From Branchipolynoe longqiensis (Eukaryota > Annelida > Polychaeta > Phyllodocida > Polynoidae): DNA of 64,000 bases. The position numbers and the translations under genes are program-made. The stretch spans positions 83,382,709-83,446,708 of the forward strand of contig CM059190.1 in the NCBI GenBank assembly GCA_030323885.1. Reading direction: 5' to 3'. The notes beneath the pieces were generated by a model. The model saw only the letters and a program-made list of their open reading frames with translations. It searched no databases and was not told the DNA's origin. Positions 1 through 11,400 of the stretch are shown here, piece by piece (position 1 is the stretch's first letter; each line of letters starts with the position of its first letter).

Positions 1-92
1 AGGGGGGAGGGAAGGAGGGAAGGAGGGAAGGAGGGAAGGAGGGAAGGAGGGAAGGAGGGAAGGAGGGAAGGAGGGAAGGAGGGAAGGAGGGG
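1..92. repeat. Purine (GGGAAGGA)n microsatellite
   Basis: About 90 bases of GGGAAGGA-type purine repeat in EIF3A intron 13, all purine on the plus strand, so the EIF3A transcript would be polypyrimidine here. Confidence 0.95.
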
Positions 93-94
93 AA

Positions 95-183
95 ATGTCA
101 TTGGTTTAACTCGATCGGTATTTCGAACTCCCGACCTTCCGTATGAGAAGCCTGCGCTGCAACCAATTCGGCCACCGTGCCTG
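95..183 (-). repeat. SINE family A, head fragment
   Basis: This is the tRNA-like head only (box-B-like GGTCGGGAGTTCGAA on the minus strand, then TTGGCCGAAT/GCACC). It ends about 12 bases downstream of the EIF3A exon 13 donor. Confidence 0.75.
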
Positions 184-194
184 GTTGTAATTAC

Positions 195-323
195 CTTCTT
201 CTCCTGCTGACGAAGCTTCTCTTGCATCTCTTTCTTCTCTTTTTCCAGTTGCGACACCTGGCGGGACACGATCTCCTCAGGATCAAGCTCGGCCAGGTTC
301 TCCTCGTCCATGTCCTTAAACAC
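195..323 (-). CDS. EIF3A: EIF3A exon 13
   Basis: Residues 650-692. It reads [39 protein letters not shown] and QEKK, matching the family after ELGAK. The acceptor is GTCGTGCAG and the donor is AAG/GTAATT at 194. Remaining exons are to the left of the window. Confidence 0.94.
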
Positions 324-3300
324 CTGCACGACAGACACATGGCACACCATCACCTCACGGTTCCGTCAATTCAACAGGTTTCCCCTGATAATTAATTATC
401 CAGGGATAAAAGTGGCCTCCAACAAAAAACGTGGAAATCAGGCCAGAGACCATGGTGCCAATGGAGAATTTCCGTGAAAACGCGGATCCCCCCCCCCCCC
501 CCCCAATAGGAAAAGCATTGTCAGGGAATTGTGGGAAAATGCTAGAAGTCGGGTTTCAACTGTCCTTGTGACTATATTATCACCCATGTCTAACCAGTTC
601 TTGTTGAGTTTGATGTTCTGGCAACATCTAAGCTTTTCTAAGATAATACAAACAGGATTTGGACAAATCAATTGCTGTCATATATTATGTATATATATAA
701 TATATATTTTGCTTAATGTTAATCGGTAAATATCTATTTTTTTAAATCGCGGAAATCGGCATAGGCTGGTAATACAGCATTTTACATTTTCTAAACTAAA
801 AACACTTGCCTAGATTTGATCCTACATATCCAATTTAGCATTTGATGCTGCATAGAATTTAATTTCATAGAACTTATTTGTGCTTAAAGTTGCATAGTCC
901 GATTTGAGTTTCTGATATTTTCTGAGATAAATATATTAGGTTGATCGCTATAATCTACTTTACTTTAATTTGAAGTAACGTTTATTTTATATGGCTAACT
1001 TTTGACATATTTCAAGTGTAAGCATGTCAAATTAATTTTGGCAAGCATGCCAAAACTCTGACACCATAGGCTTCTAGTAAGAAGTTCTAATAAATTGACT
1101 AGATCTTCCCTTCTATTTTGCGACAAATGTTTAATAAATACACCATTATGTAAGTTAGATATGTAGAATCGGTCGTAATGCGAAGCATTACGCTTGATGC
1201 GAGGAGAGGAAGAGACCCTCCCCCGCCCCGGGCTGTCGCGCTGCGCTCACACCTCACCAGACGCCGCCGCGCGCCGCTTCCTCCCCCGCCCCCGTGTCGC
1301 GCAGCATTCGCGCCTCACCCGACGCCCGCTGCTCACCCTTACTCGCCCTCCCCCGGGCCGGCAGCATTCACACCTCACCTGCTGTCGCCCGTCCCCCCCA
1401 TCCCTTATAAGGCCGCCCGCCGGCCTCCCTCAGCCACTCGCCCTCCTGCCGCCTTCCACCGCTGACCTCCTTCTCCTTTGGCTCTTCACCACCGCTGCTC
1501 CTCCTCGGACCGCTGCCCCGCCTCAGGCTCCTGCACCATGCCCGGACACGGAAAGGGAAGAGGCCGCAAGAGCTCCAGGGTTACCGCCCGGGCCACGCCG
1601 GGGCCCTCCTCGGGCTCGCCTCGGGCTCGCCCGGCGACGCCTCAACATCTCCGGCCCCGGCTTCCCCCTCGGCCACCTCGGGCGCCGACACAGCCATCAT
1701 ACTCCAGGCTCTGCAGCGCCTCACTACGCGCATGGACGCCTTCGAGTCGGCGGGAGCCCGAGGAGCGCCGGAGCAGCTGCAGGCAGGGTACACCACGCCA
1801 CCCGCCCAGCTCCTCGGGCGCAGACCGCCGCCGGGGCCCGGCCCCCGCCCCCACCTCAAGCGACTCTGCCCGGGGCAGCCCACCCCCACTACCAGCAGTA
1901 CGACCGCCTCGCCGCCCGAGGCGGGCCCGCGCCCCCCCCCGGCCTACCTCCAGGACGTCGCCGAGGAGTCCACCCCAGCATCCGCGGCCGACGCCGTCCT
2001 AGACATCCTCGCTTCCGCCGAGGCGCAGCGCGCCAAGGCATCCCCTCGGGATACATTTTCCCCTCGGATCTCGTCGAGAGGGGCCCTGAGCGGAAGCCGG
2101 TGAAGAGATGGGAGGCCACCAGGGATGAGTATAACCTCGCCCTCCTCACCCTCGCCAGCCATCCAGCCTTCCCCGCGCACTCCCTCCAGGGCCTACGCCA
2201 CCACCACCTCACCGTGATGAGGGACATCCTGGTGCATCCGTGGCCTACCGTCCGCCGCTACTCCGAGGCCATCTTCACCTGGATAGCGGACGGGAGGCTC
2301 CCCCACGGATGGCATGACCCGGTGGCCCATAACACGCTGAGGATGGACTCCATCACCACGCCCACCCCTCCGGCAACACCAGCTTCCCGAGGCGAGGATT
2401 CGCCCCGAGGCGAATGGGCCCGAGGCACATGGGCCCGAGGCACACACCTGCCCCGGCCCCAAGTCGACACCCGCACCGCCTACGATAGGCACACTCACGG
2501 GGCCCCCTGCCCCGCTTGGAACCGCGATCCCGCCTCGTGCGATCGGGCCCCCGTCGGGGAGGCCCACGGCGAGGTGGGAGACAGGCGCCGGCACATGTGT
2601 GCCTACTGCGCCAACGTACGGCGCATATTAACTAGGCACAGCGAGGCCGAATGCCTCACCAAGCAAGCCCGTGAGCGCCAGACCCCGGCCGCCTCGGCGG
2701 ATTTTTGATCCGCCGCCCCCCCCCCCCCCCCCCCCCCCCCGCCGGCCCGGGGGGCCCCTCCCGGCGCCTCACCCTCACCACTGCCGACAGCCCCGCGACT
2801 TCCACCGACAACCTCCCAGCGTCCACCGACCGCAGCGCCGCCCAGTCAGAGCCGGGGTTCATCACCTCGGACCTCATGCCTCAGACCACAGCCCAGCCCA
2901 GCCTCACGAGGAACCCTCTGCCGAGACCACAACCACCGACCATCACGACCACCGACAACCCCTCAGCGACCACCAATCGAAACGCCGCCCAGACGAAGCC
3001 CGGGATCACCACCTCGCACCTCACACCTCGGACGACACGGCCCAGCCTCACGAGGGACCCTCCCCAGACAGCCCAGCCACCGGCCCTCACGACACCGCCT
3101 TCATGAAACCCGCCCAACCCCCCCCTCACCAGAACTCTGACATTGCTCCTTATGAGCCCCTGTTGTATTATCCTTCTTTCTGCTCCTCATGAGCCCATTC
3201 ACTGCATTGCTCCTCATGAGCCTGTCTATTTGCTCCTCATGAGCCCTCTCATTGCCTTCTCATCCTCAGCCTGCTTATTTTCTGTTCCCCTGTATGCTCT

Positions 3301-5405
3301 GTTCCTCTGTTGTTGAGGCGTTAATAAACGCCTTTCCTTCCACCCCCGCCTTCCTGTCTTCCTTTTCGCGCATCAAATCTACATAATTCTTTTGTTTTTG
3401 AAAATTTGAGGTTTTCATCGGTCTATGCAACTTTAAGCATGTCCAGCATTTTGACGCGGACGTCACAAATAATTTTGCATGTTTTCACTTCACAGATAGC
3501 CATTTACAATACAGATTCTCATAACTAATATAACAGATTGAAACAATCAACCTAATAATTCAGAGATGAAAGTGGTCTCCAACAAAAAACGCGAAAACCT
3601 TCCGCGAATACATGGATATTTCTCCCCTAGGATTAACACTGTCAGGGAATCAAGGAGAAATACAAGTCAGGTTTCAACTATCCTTGTTGGGGCTATATTA
3701 TCGCCCATAACCAAAACTTTCTTGTTTGGGTTTATGTTCAAGCAACATCTAAGGTCATATAAACAAGATTTGGACAGTGAATATCAACAATCGCGGAAAT
3801 CCGCGAAATCGGAGATCTTTCATCCCCTGATACAGGTACTCAAAAAAACTTGTAACTAACAGTAACTGAAAACCACTGGATTGTGTAACTTTAAAGTATC
3901 ACTGCCATTTTAGATAAACGATGCTGCATTTGCCTCACGGAAATATAAACATGCGTTTATTGTCATCATTATTGGCACTAAAATAGCAAATGTTTAAATT
4001 TAGGGAATAATTAAACTATATCCGTACAGTACCCAACTAGCCTCACAAACCATCTCATTGTATCCATTTGAGAATGCGAGTTTAAAATTCATTGATTTAA
4101 ATCTCTGTAGTCACCATGACACAACTAACCTGACTTCAAAATCCATCTCTAGTGGTATGACGAGAAGTCATACACTTGAAGGAAGTCCAAATATATTTAA
4201 CATAAGATTATTATTTCCAAAGATTTTCTTGACTGCAAGATATTTCTAACGATATTAAAGCACTTGAATATATTATTTTATTTTACAGGGTTTTCAAGGG
4301 GTTTCCAGGCGTTTCCAAACCCTGTGTGACCATGAAAGACTACATAACTCCTATTCAGGCTGGCGGACGCATAACTGATTGGTTCCGGCCGGCGCGTCGC
4401 ATTCACAGCCTCTCCCCGGTTACTTGCCTTTGCTCCCAGCTCGGTGCTGCGGAGCTGCTCCAGCTTTTCCTTGGCGGCCTTGATCTGGATCTCCTTGTGC
4501 TCCTCTAGATGGCGTTGCCGGGCGCGCTCCTGCGCCTCCCGCTCCAGGCGCTCCATCTCCGCCTGGTGGCGCGCCTGCCGCTGGTTCTCCGCCTGCTCAA
4601 CCTCCTCCCGTTCCTATAAGGCAGCATGACGCGACGACGGCAGGATGAAGTAAAGCAAGGGTACTGTTAGTATAAACAGAGCAAGGAATAAAGCAAGGAA
4701 GTCACCCGCATAAATAAAGCAAGGACCCAGTTCAAACCCGCTGCCTCCCTTATTGTGGGTATATAGGGATGGAGGGCCGGGAGTTCGGGAGGAAGGAGAA
4801 TATTTATTTTATTATTCATATAAAAAAACTGTTACTGCTGAAACCTATGGGATCAGAGTTTAGGCATGCTTGCCCAAATTATTTATGCATGTTTGCACAT
4901 CAAATATCTCGAAAGTTAGCCACTGTAAATAAAAGTTAGCCAGTGTAAATAAAAGTTACTTCAAACTAAAGTATGGTAGATTATAATAATCAACTTAATA
5001 TAATTATATAAGAAAATGATAGTAACTCAAAACCATCGGACTATGCTCTATTAAGATACAATAAAAAATAAATAAAAATCTGCACGACGCAATAAAAACA
5101 TCCGTAAAAAAATAATGAAATAAAATACAAAATCCATGACTGGAATCCTAAATATAAGAGAATGACCATTTTCAGGTAAACGATGCTGCAAATGCCTCAT
5201 ATTTAAATCGGCTTGCGGTTGTCGTCATCATTAAAGTTGGCATCTCACAATTGATTTTGCTATTTAAATAGCCAAGTAGGCGTCATTTAACTTCAATCGT
5301 ACAGTTAAAAATAAAATATAAATTTTTTTTTTAAATGGACATTTTGATGTTGAGGTTCCCAATTTCCTGCTTGCACTCCTGATGCTGATGCTGATGCTGA
5401 TGCTG

Positions 5406-5439
<34 letters not shown>

Positions 5440-8400
5440 GGATAATAATAACAAATCTAATCCAAATTTTTTAATGTTGAAATCTAACCCATTGTTTTTA
5501 TGTTGAAGTTTAAATTTAACCTAATATTTGGAAGTTCTCAATAATAATTTAGTTTTTTAAAGTCTAACTTATCCATTTGTGAAGTGTTTAATGTCCTTGC
5601 ACTCCACATATACACCCACACCCAAACTTACTCACCCTCTTGACGTTGAGGTTCTCAATCTCCTCCTTGCGCTCCTCGATAATCTGGCGCCGCATGAGGA
5701 TGTTCTCGTGGTCCTTCTTGGCAGTAAGCCGGTAGCGGTTAACGATCTGCGTCCTGATCTCCTCGCGCTTCGACTACAACGACAAGCACCACACATTGCA
5801 GCTCCTTTTGCTGAGACACTGGGTCCACACACATGTGAAGATATGGAATTCAAGGCTATTTCAAGGGCATTTTTCAAAGGAATTCAAACTATTTTCCTTT
5901 AGATTTCAGGAAAAAACAATGGCGAATGGCGATTTCAGACTAATTTAGATCAGTGGAGACAGTTTAATGGAATTCAAGGCTTTTCAAGAGTAAACACCCA
6001 AAATAGGTTGAAATGGGGCAAATGAAGTTCAAGACTTTTCACGACTTTTCAGGCCCCATGCAGACCATTCAGATGTCATGACAGGAACGGAGTCACCTCC
6101 AATTAAAAGATATATAGCATTTAGCATTGGTTATTACCTCCGAGTAACGTTTAAACCGCAATGCCCCGAAACTAGCAAACAAAGACGATATTCAGCATTT
6201 TGGTGTGCACACCAAAATTAAATTTGTATGTTTTCATAATTATAAGATGCCTTCAAGCATAACCCTTTGAAAGTTATTTCAAATTAAAGCAAAGTAGATA
6301 AACGATCAACCAAATATATTTATTTGAGTTGGGTTATTTGTGGGAGGTTTACGTCCTGGCCACATCGAAGGTCATCAGGACGTGTACCGACTTGTGACAG
6401 TGCACACTCAATGTGACTTTATAGTGCTGCCCCACTTGGAAACCATGCCGCTAGCACCATGAGCCGATTCATGCTGCCAATTTCCCACTCATCCTGACAC
6501 TCAGCTGACCAACCCTTGCCCTATCCTATTAATACCGAACGAGTGGCTATGAAGCAACAAGTAACAATTTTATAAGTCATTGGTTTGACTCGACTTGGAA
6601 CCGAACTCCTGACCTTGCCCACGCGAGGCCTGCGCTCTACCGATTCCCCTATCCTACTAATGCCAGATTATGGTTGTTGCTGATTGGGTAAGGCAACTTT
6701 TTTCTCTTTCTTTTTTAATTTTTTTTAATTGAGGCTGTATTTATACTGTCCATAGCATATAAGCCCGGGTACCCAGGCTTGTTTTCAATGCTGGCCAGTT
6801 GTAGTGTTGGTGTTATCTTACCACACAGTGGCTGCTGATAAGGTATTCGATTGCCTGCATTTCAGTAGCAGATAGATAATTGGTTGGTATGGTTAGTAGC
6901 CTATGTTAGTTTTTTTGGATTTTCTTGGTATATAGGTATTTATTTTTCTACTCTTATTACTAGACTAGTCTACTCCTATTTACATATCATAGGCTTGTAC
7001 GTAGCTGTGTGGTGTGTTATCTGGCTACTTTTGGCATTGTTACCTTCCATTGGGCGTCCCGCTGGTGGGCCGTGACATATCACATGCCCCTTTGCAGTGC
7101 AGTTTACTGGGGGTTTCCTAGCCTTATTTTGCACAGATATTTTTTGTAAGTTTTTAGGTCAGGAATTTGTCGTTCATTTACCGTTTGGGCATTCCACACC
7201 TTGGTAGCCATTTCCAGCGTGCTTCTCTCATGAGCTTTTATTTGGCTTCTGGTCTGCTTTAGTAGTGGCGCATTATTTGCTCTAGTAGCCCTTTGTGGTT
7301 TTGTTAGAAGTTTAATGTTTTGACTATAGCTATATGCTAATGTTTTCAAATGAATTATTCTCCTATTTTATAGTAGTTTCACTTTGGTTCTTTTGTGTAT
7401 GTCATAGGTTGGGTGCAGCTTGTCTACTCTTAGACAGATTTTTAGGGCTCTGTTCTGCAGTGTTTGCAGTTTTTTTAGTAGTTCTTTTCTCGCACCCATG
7501 TAGTTTACATCTCCATAGTCAAAATAGGGGAGCACCATGCCCTTGAAGATTTTTATTGACATTTCTTGTGTCATGTAGTCTCTTAGCTTTGCAAATAGCC
7601 ACAGTTTGTGGTTTACTTTTTGTATAATTTTATTTATACATAGGTTGTAGTTTAGTTGGCTGTCCAACTCAAGGCCTAGGTATTTGTAATGGTCTACATT
7701 TTCTAGTGTTTGGTTTCCTAACTTACACTTTTAAAATCATCCTTTCTTTTACTAAGGCTTGTTTTATTTAATGATGCCTCTAGAGCACATTGATTTTTAT
7801 CATCGGCTATTGGATTTCAAACATATGTTCATGCTGACATATTTCTTTGGAGCAAAGCTGCTGCCGCCACATAGGCTACTTTCCAATAAGCAGCATGGGG
7901 GTCTTTTATATGCGCTTTCACGCAGACAGGACAGCACATACCACAGCCTTTAATGAACCAGTTGTGGACCACTGGTTGGAACGGAAAATAGCCCAAACAG
8001 CAAATGGGTCCACTGAGTAGGATTGATCAGATGACCGACACTCACATTGATCTCGCGGGGCTGGATGATGTTGACGGCCTTCTCCAGAGCAGCCGCCAGG
8101 TGGGTGAGCTGGTTCCGGATGTTCTCACTGGGCATACTCTGCAGGTACGGCCCCTCGGGGATGTCTTCCTTCTGCGCAACCGCGAGGTCCATGCCAAAGC
8201 TCAGCGACTTGCTTCCGTGGTCAATCCGGACCTTGGCACCCGAGAGTAATAGGTCGTTACACAACTTGATAATTAAGCTACACATATTGAGTAATGAAGG
8301 TACACTACACACATCTAGTAATTGTTACACGCATTTAGCAATTGTATATTTCACAAATTTGGCAATTGCATATTTCACAAATTTAGCAATTATATATTAG

Positions 8401-11400
8401 ATATTCAAACCAATAAATCAGTGAGGAAAAAAGTCTAATCAGTGATTCTGAAAAAAAAGTAGATTAGATGGGGAAACAAATAGAAATGACCATGGAAAAT
8501 ATCATGTAAAATAAAACCCAAGGACGACAATTTATACTGGCGTCCCCTGAAAAATTAACCCATAAGTCATCGATCCTCAAATGGAATTACTCCACAGCAT
8601 AACGGAATATAACCCCGAGGCTAATAGAATACCTAGCGCAAGTTCCCGCATCCCCCCCTCACAAAATAACTTGCATGTATGTCTAGTTTTCACACAAGTC
8701 CCTCCCCTCTCCATGCATAATGAATTCACCTACATGTAAAAATATACGGATTTTCGGTTCGGAATTACATATATTGGCAGATAGCATTATTATTCTTGGG
8801 CGACGGAGTGGGGAGAAGGTTATGTAATCTAAAGGCCCTGTCACATTACGGCGTATGGCGGGAGCGTATGGCGGCGTTACGTCATATACGTCGGCATACG
8901 CCGTATACGCTACTCATACGCTACTCATAGGCCGTCATGTGCCGGCCTATGCCGTTGTACGCCGCCATACGCTTTCTCCCGTCCGTCCGTCCAAATTTTT
9001 TTGTGCATGCTCAAAAAATCTCGACCTATGGGAGCGTATGGTTCATACGCTACTCATACGCCGGTGTACGCTCCTCGTACGCTAGGGGTGCGCCGGCGTA
9101 GGTTACGCATACGCTCAACTTGCTTCACCGGCGTATCTCTAGCGTATGTAGCGTACGCATAGCCTACGAGTTACGTATGGGAGCGTACTTCTAGCGTATG
9201 CACAGCGTATGTACAGCGTATTCAAAGTGTATGCCATAGGTCTCGACATCGATATTGACTCATACGCCGCCATACGCTACGCATACGCTACGCATACGCT
9301 ACGCATACGCTACGCATACGCTACGCATACGCTACGCATACGCTACGCATACGCTACGCATACGCTACGCATACGCTACGCATACGCTAACGCATACGCT
9401 ACGCATACGCTACGCATACGCTACGCATACGCTACGCATACGCTACGCATAGGTTCCATATGCCAATCAAAACTGTCAAAAAATGTCACAGTACGCTCTC
9501 ATACGCTACTCGTACGCTCCTCATACGTTACACATACGCTAAAAAACACCCGATAGGTCACCAAAGGTCATTATAGGCCGGCATTCGCAGGACGTACGTA
9601 GGTTTTCAATACGCCCCCGCCATACGCCGTAATGTGACAGGGCCTTAAAGGCAATGATGCCCAACTCCCATTATGACATGATATAAGCTGTGTGAAATAT
9701 ATGTTCATACATGAGGCCTAGGATTGGTGAAGAGATGTTCTTATATAAGAGACAGTTCGGGTTTGGTGAAATGTTCCTCTATGTATTCATAACGAATGCA
9801 ATTGGAGAAAAAGGACATTTTAATGTATATATATATATTTGTAACTGTTTGCAACTACCTGTTACCATGGTGCCGATGGGCCAGCACACCAGCCTAATTA
9901 ACATATACACCGAGGCGCCACCTGCAGCTGGGTGAGTCACCATCACCCCCCGATGGGGTGGTGCCACCCTCCCAGCTGTGGGGGGTGTTTGATGGCGGGC
10001 TGTGGGATGGCCAGTCGCCCCCTCCCCTCAGGCCTCTGACCACACTAGCCTCACTAGATTATTGATTATGACAGACCGATGCTCCAGTCACACTGGACAG
10101 CAGCACTCTACTCCTGACCCTTGAGTGAGACAGATCTGTCTGATGCTAGCAAAATTCACATATCCAAATTGAGTGTGTGCAACAACCATAGGACTCCGGT
10201 TCAATGGGCTGTAGGCACTGGCTCAGAGACCGACTATAGAGGCAATGAGATTCTATGTGGGCAGAAGGTAAGGGGTTAGGGTGATAGGTCACTGATAGGT
10301 GAACAGGAGTTGCTGCCAATAAAGCACAACACCCTCACTGTCTATCTGTGTGACTTGTCTTCCTTTCTTCCTTAGGTGTGGTTAATGAGTTATTAGTCCT
10401 TGGTTTGAATAGCAGCATCACAGGTGAAATAAAGGGGGAAGAGTTTATAGTATTATCTGGTGTTCATGACGGCCGGAACCCAGTAATATTAGATACAGGT
10501 CTACTTTACACAGAAGTTCCTCTCCCCTCTCCCATGTATAATGGACCCACCAGCAGGTCTACTTTACACAGAAGTTCCTCTCCCCTCTCCCATGTATAAT
10601 GGACCCACCAGCAGGTCTGGTTTCCACACAAGTGCCCCCCCCCCCGCATCATGTATAATGGACCCACCTGCAGGTTTAGTTTCCACACGAGTGCCCCCCC
10701 CCCCCGCATCATGTAGAATGGATCCACCTGCAGGTCTCGTTTCCACACGAGTGATCCCCCACCCACATCATGTATAATGGACCCACCTGCAGGTTTAATT
10801 TTCACACAAGTGGCCTACCCTGCATCATGTATAATGGAACCACCTCCAGGTTTAGTTTCCACATGAGTGGCCCCCCCCACATCATGTATAATGGACCCAC
10901 CTGCAGGTCTCGTTTCCACACGAGTGACCTCCCACCCACATCATGTATAATGGACCCACCTGCAGGTTTAGTTTCCACACAAGTGCCCCACCCCCGCATC
11001 ATGTATAATGGACCCACCTGCAAGTCTAGTTTCCGCGCCGAGTCCACAACAACACGCTCCAAGTAGAAGTCCGATGCAAATGGAGCGAGTGCGGCAAGAC
11101 GTGAAAATTCAATCGTCTGATAAACCTGTGACACCTGTTGGAGAAAACACGTTATGTCAGTTTAGCAAATAATGAAACAACTCATCTACAATCAAAATCA
11201 ACAGCTCAGGATTTCACATGTATATATGGGTTGTTCTCAGAAACTGCACCACTTTTATGACCTGGAAACCAAAAATGAAAACATTTCAAATAATAGCAGA
11301 ATCCATGGTCATATGAAGTTTTTATGTTGTGCATGTCAGTTGAATTTGTTCTCTCATTTCTGAGAAAGTTGTTAAAATTAACCGTGTAACACACACCCAT

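Larger units (their letters stand above)
1193..3377 (+). mobile_element. GC-rich gag-only element with terminal inverted repeats (DIRS/Ngaro-like?)
   Basis: A 2.2 kb block is much richer in GC than its surroundings. Imperfect inverted ends are CTTGATGCG..AGGAAGA at 1193-1213 and TCTTCC..CGCATCAAA at 3357-3377 (17 of 21 match). A TATA-like CTTATAAGG lies at 1404, an ATG in a CACC context at 1538, and an AATAAA inside a small hairpin at 3317-3332. It sits in EIF3A intron 12, antisense to the gene, and has no reverse transcriptase or recombinase inside, so it would be non-autonomous. Confidence 0.55.

Noticed and set aside
490..505. C runs at 490, 2716, 10630, 10690, 29130, 43686 and the G run at 13699 as biological signals
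   Set aside because: Homopolymers are error-prone in sequencing; their lengths and any frameshift next to them should not be trusted.
1194..2708. A single 504-codon protein
   Set aside because: The frame is open mainly because of GC-rich composition. Only the last third (from about 2040) looks protein-like; upstream coding character lies in other frames.
9209..9556. ORFs of 65-115 codons with [11 protein letters not shown] repeats
   Set aside because: They are translations of the 11-base array in MITE P1; no start context, and two frames are equally open.
10378..11066. Several ORFs of 60-110 codons in the 10.4-11.1 kb region
   Set aside because: They are readings of the donor-derived minisatellite; only the EIF3A exon 9 part is real coding sequence.
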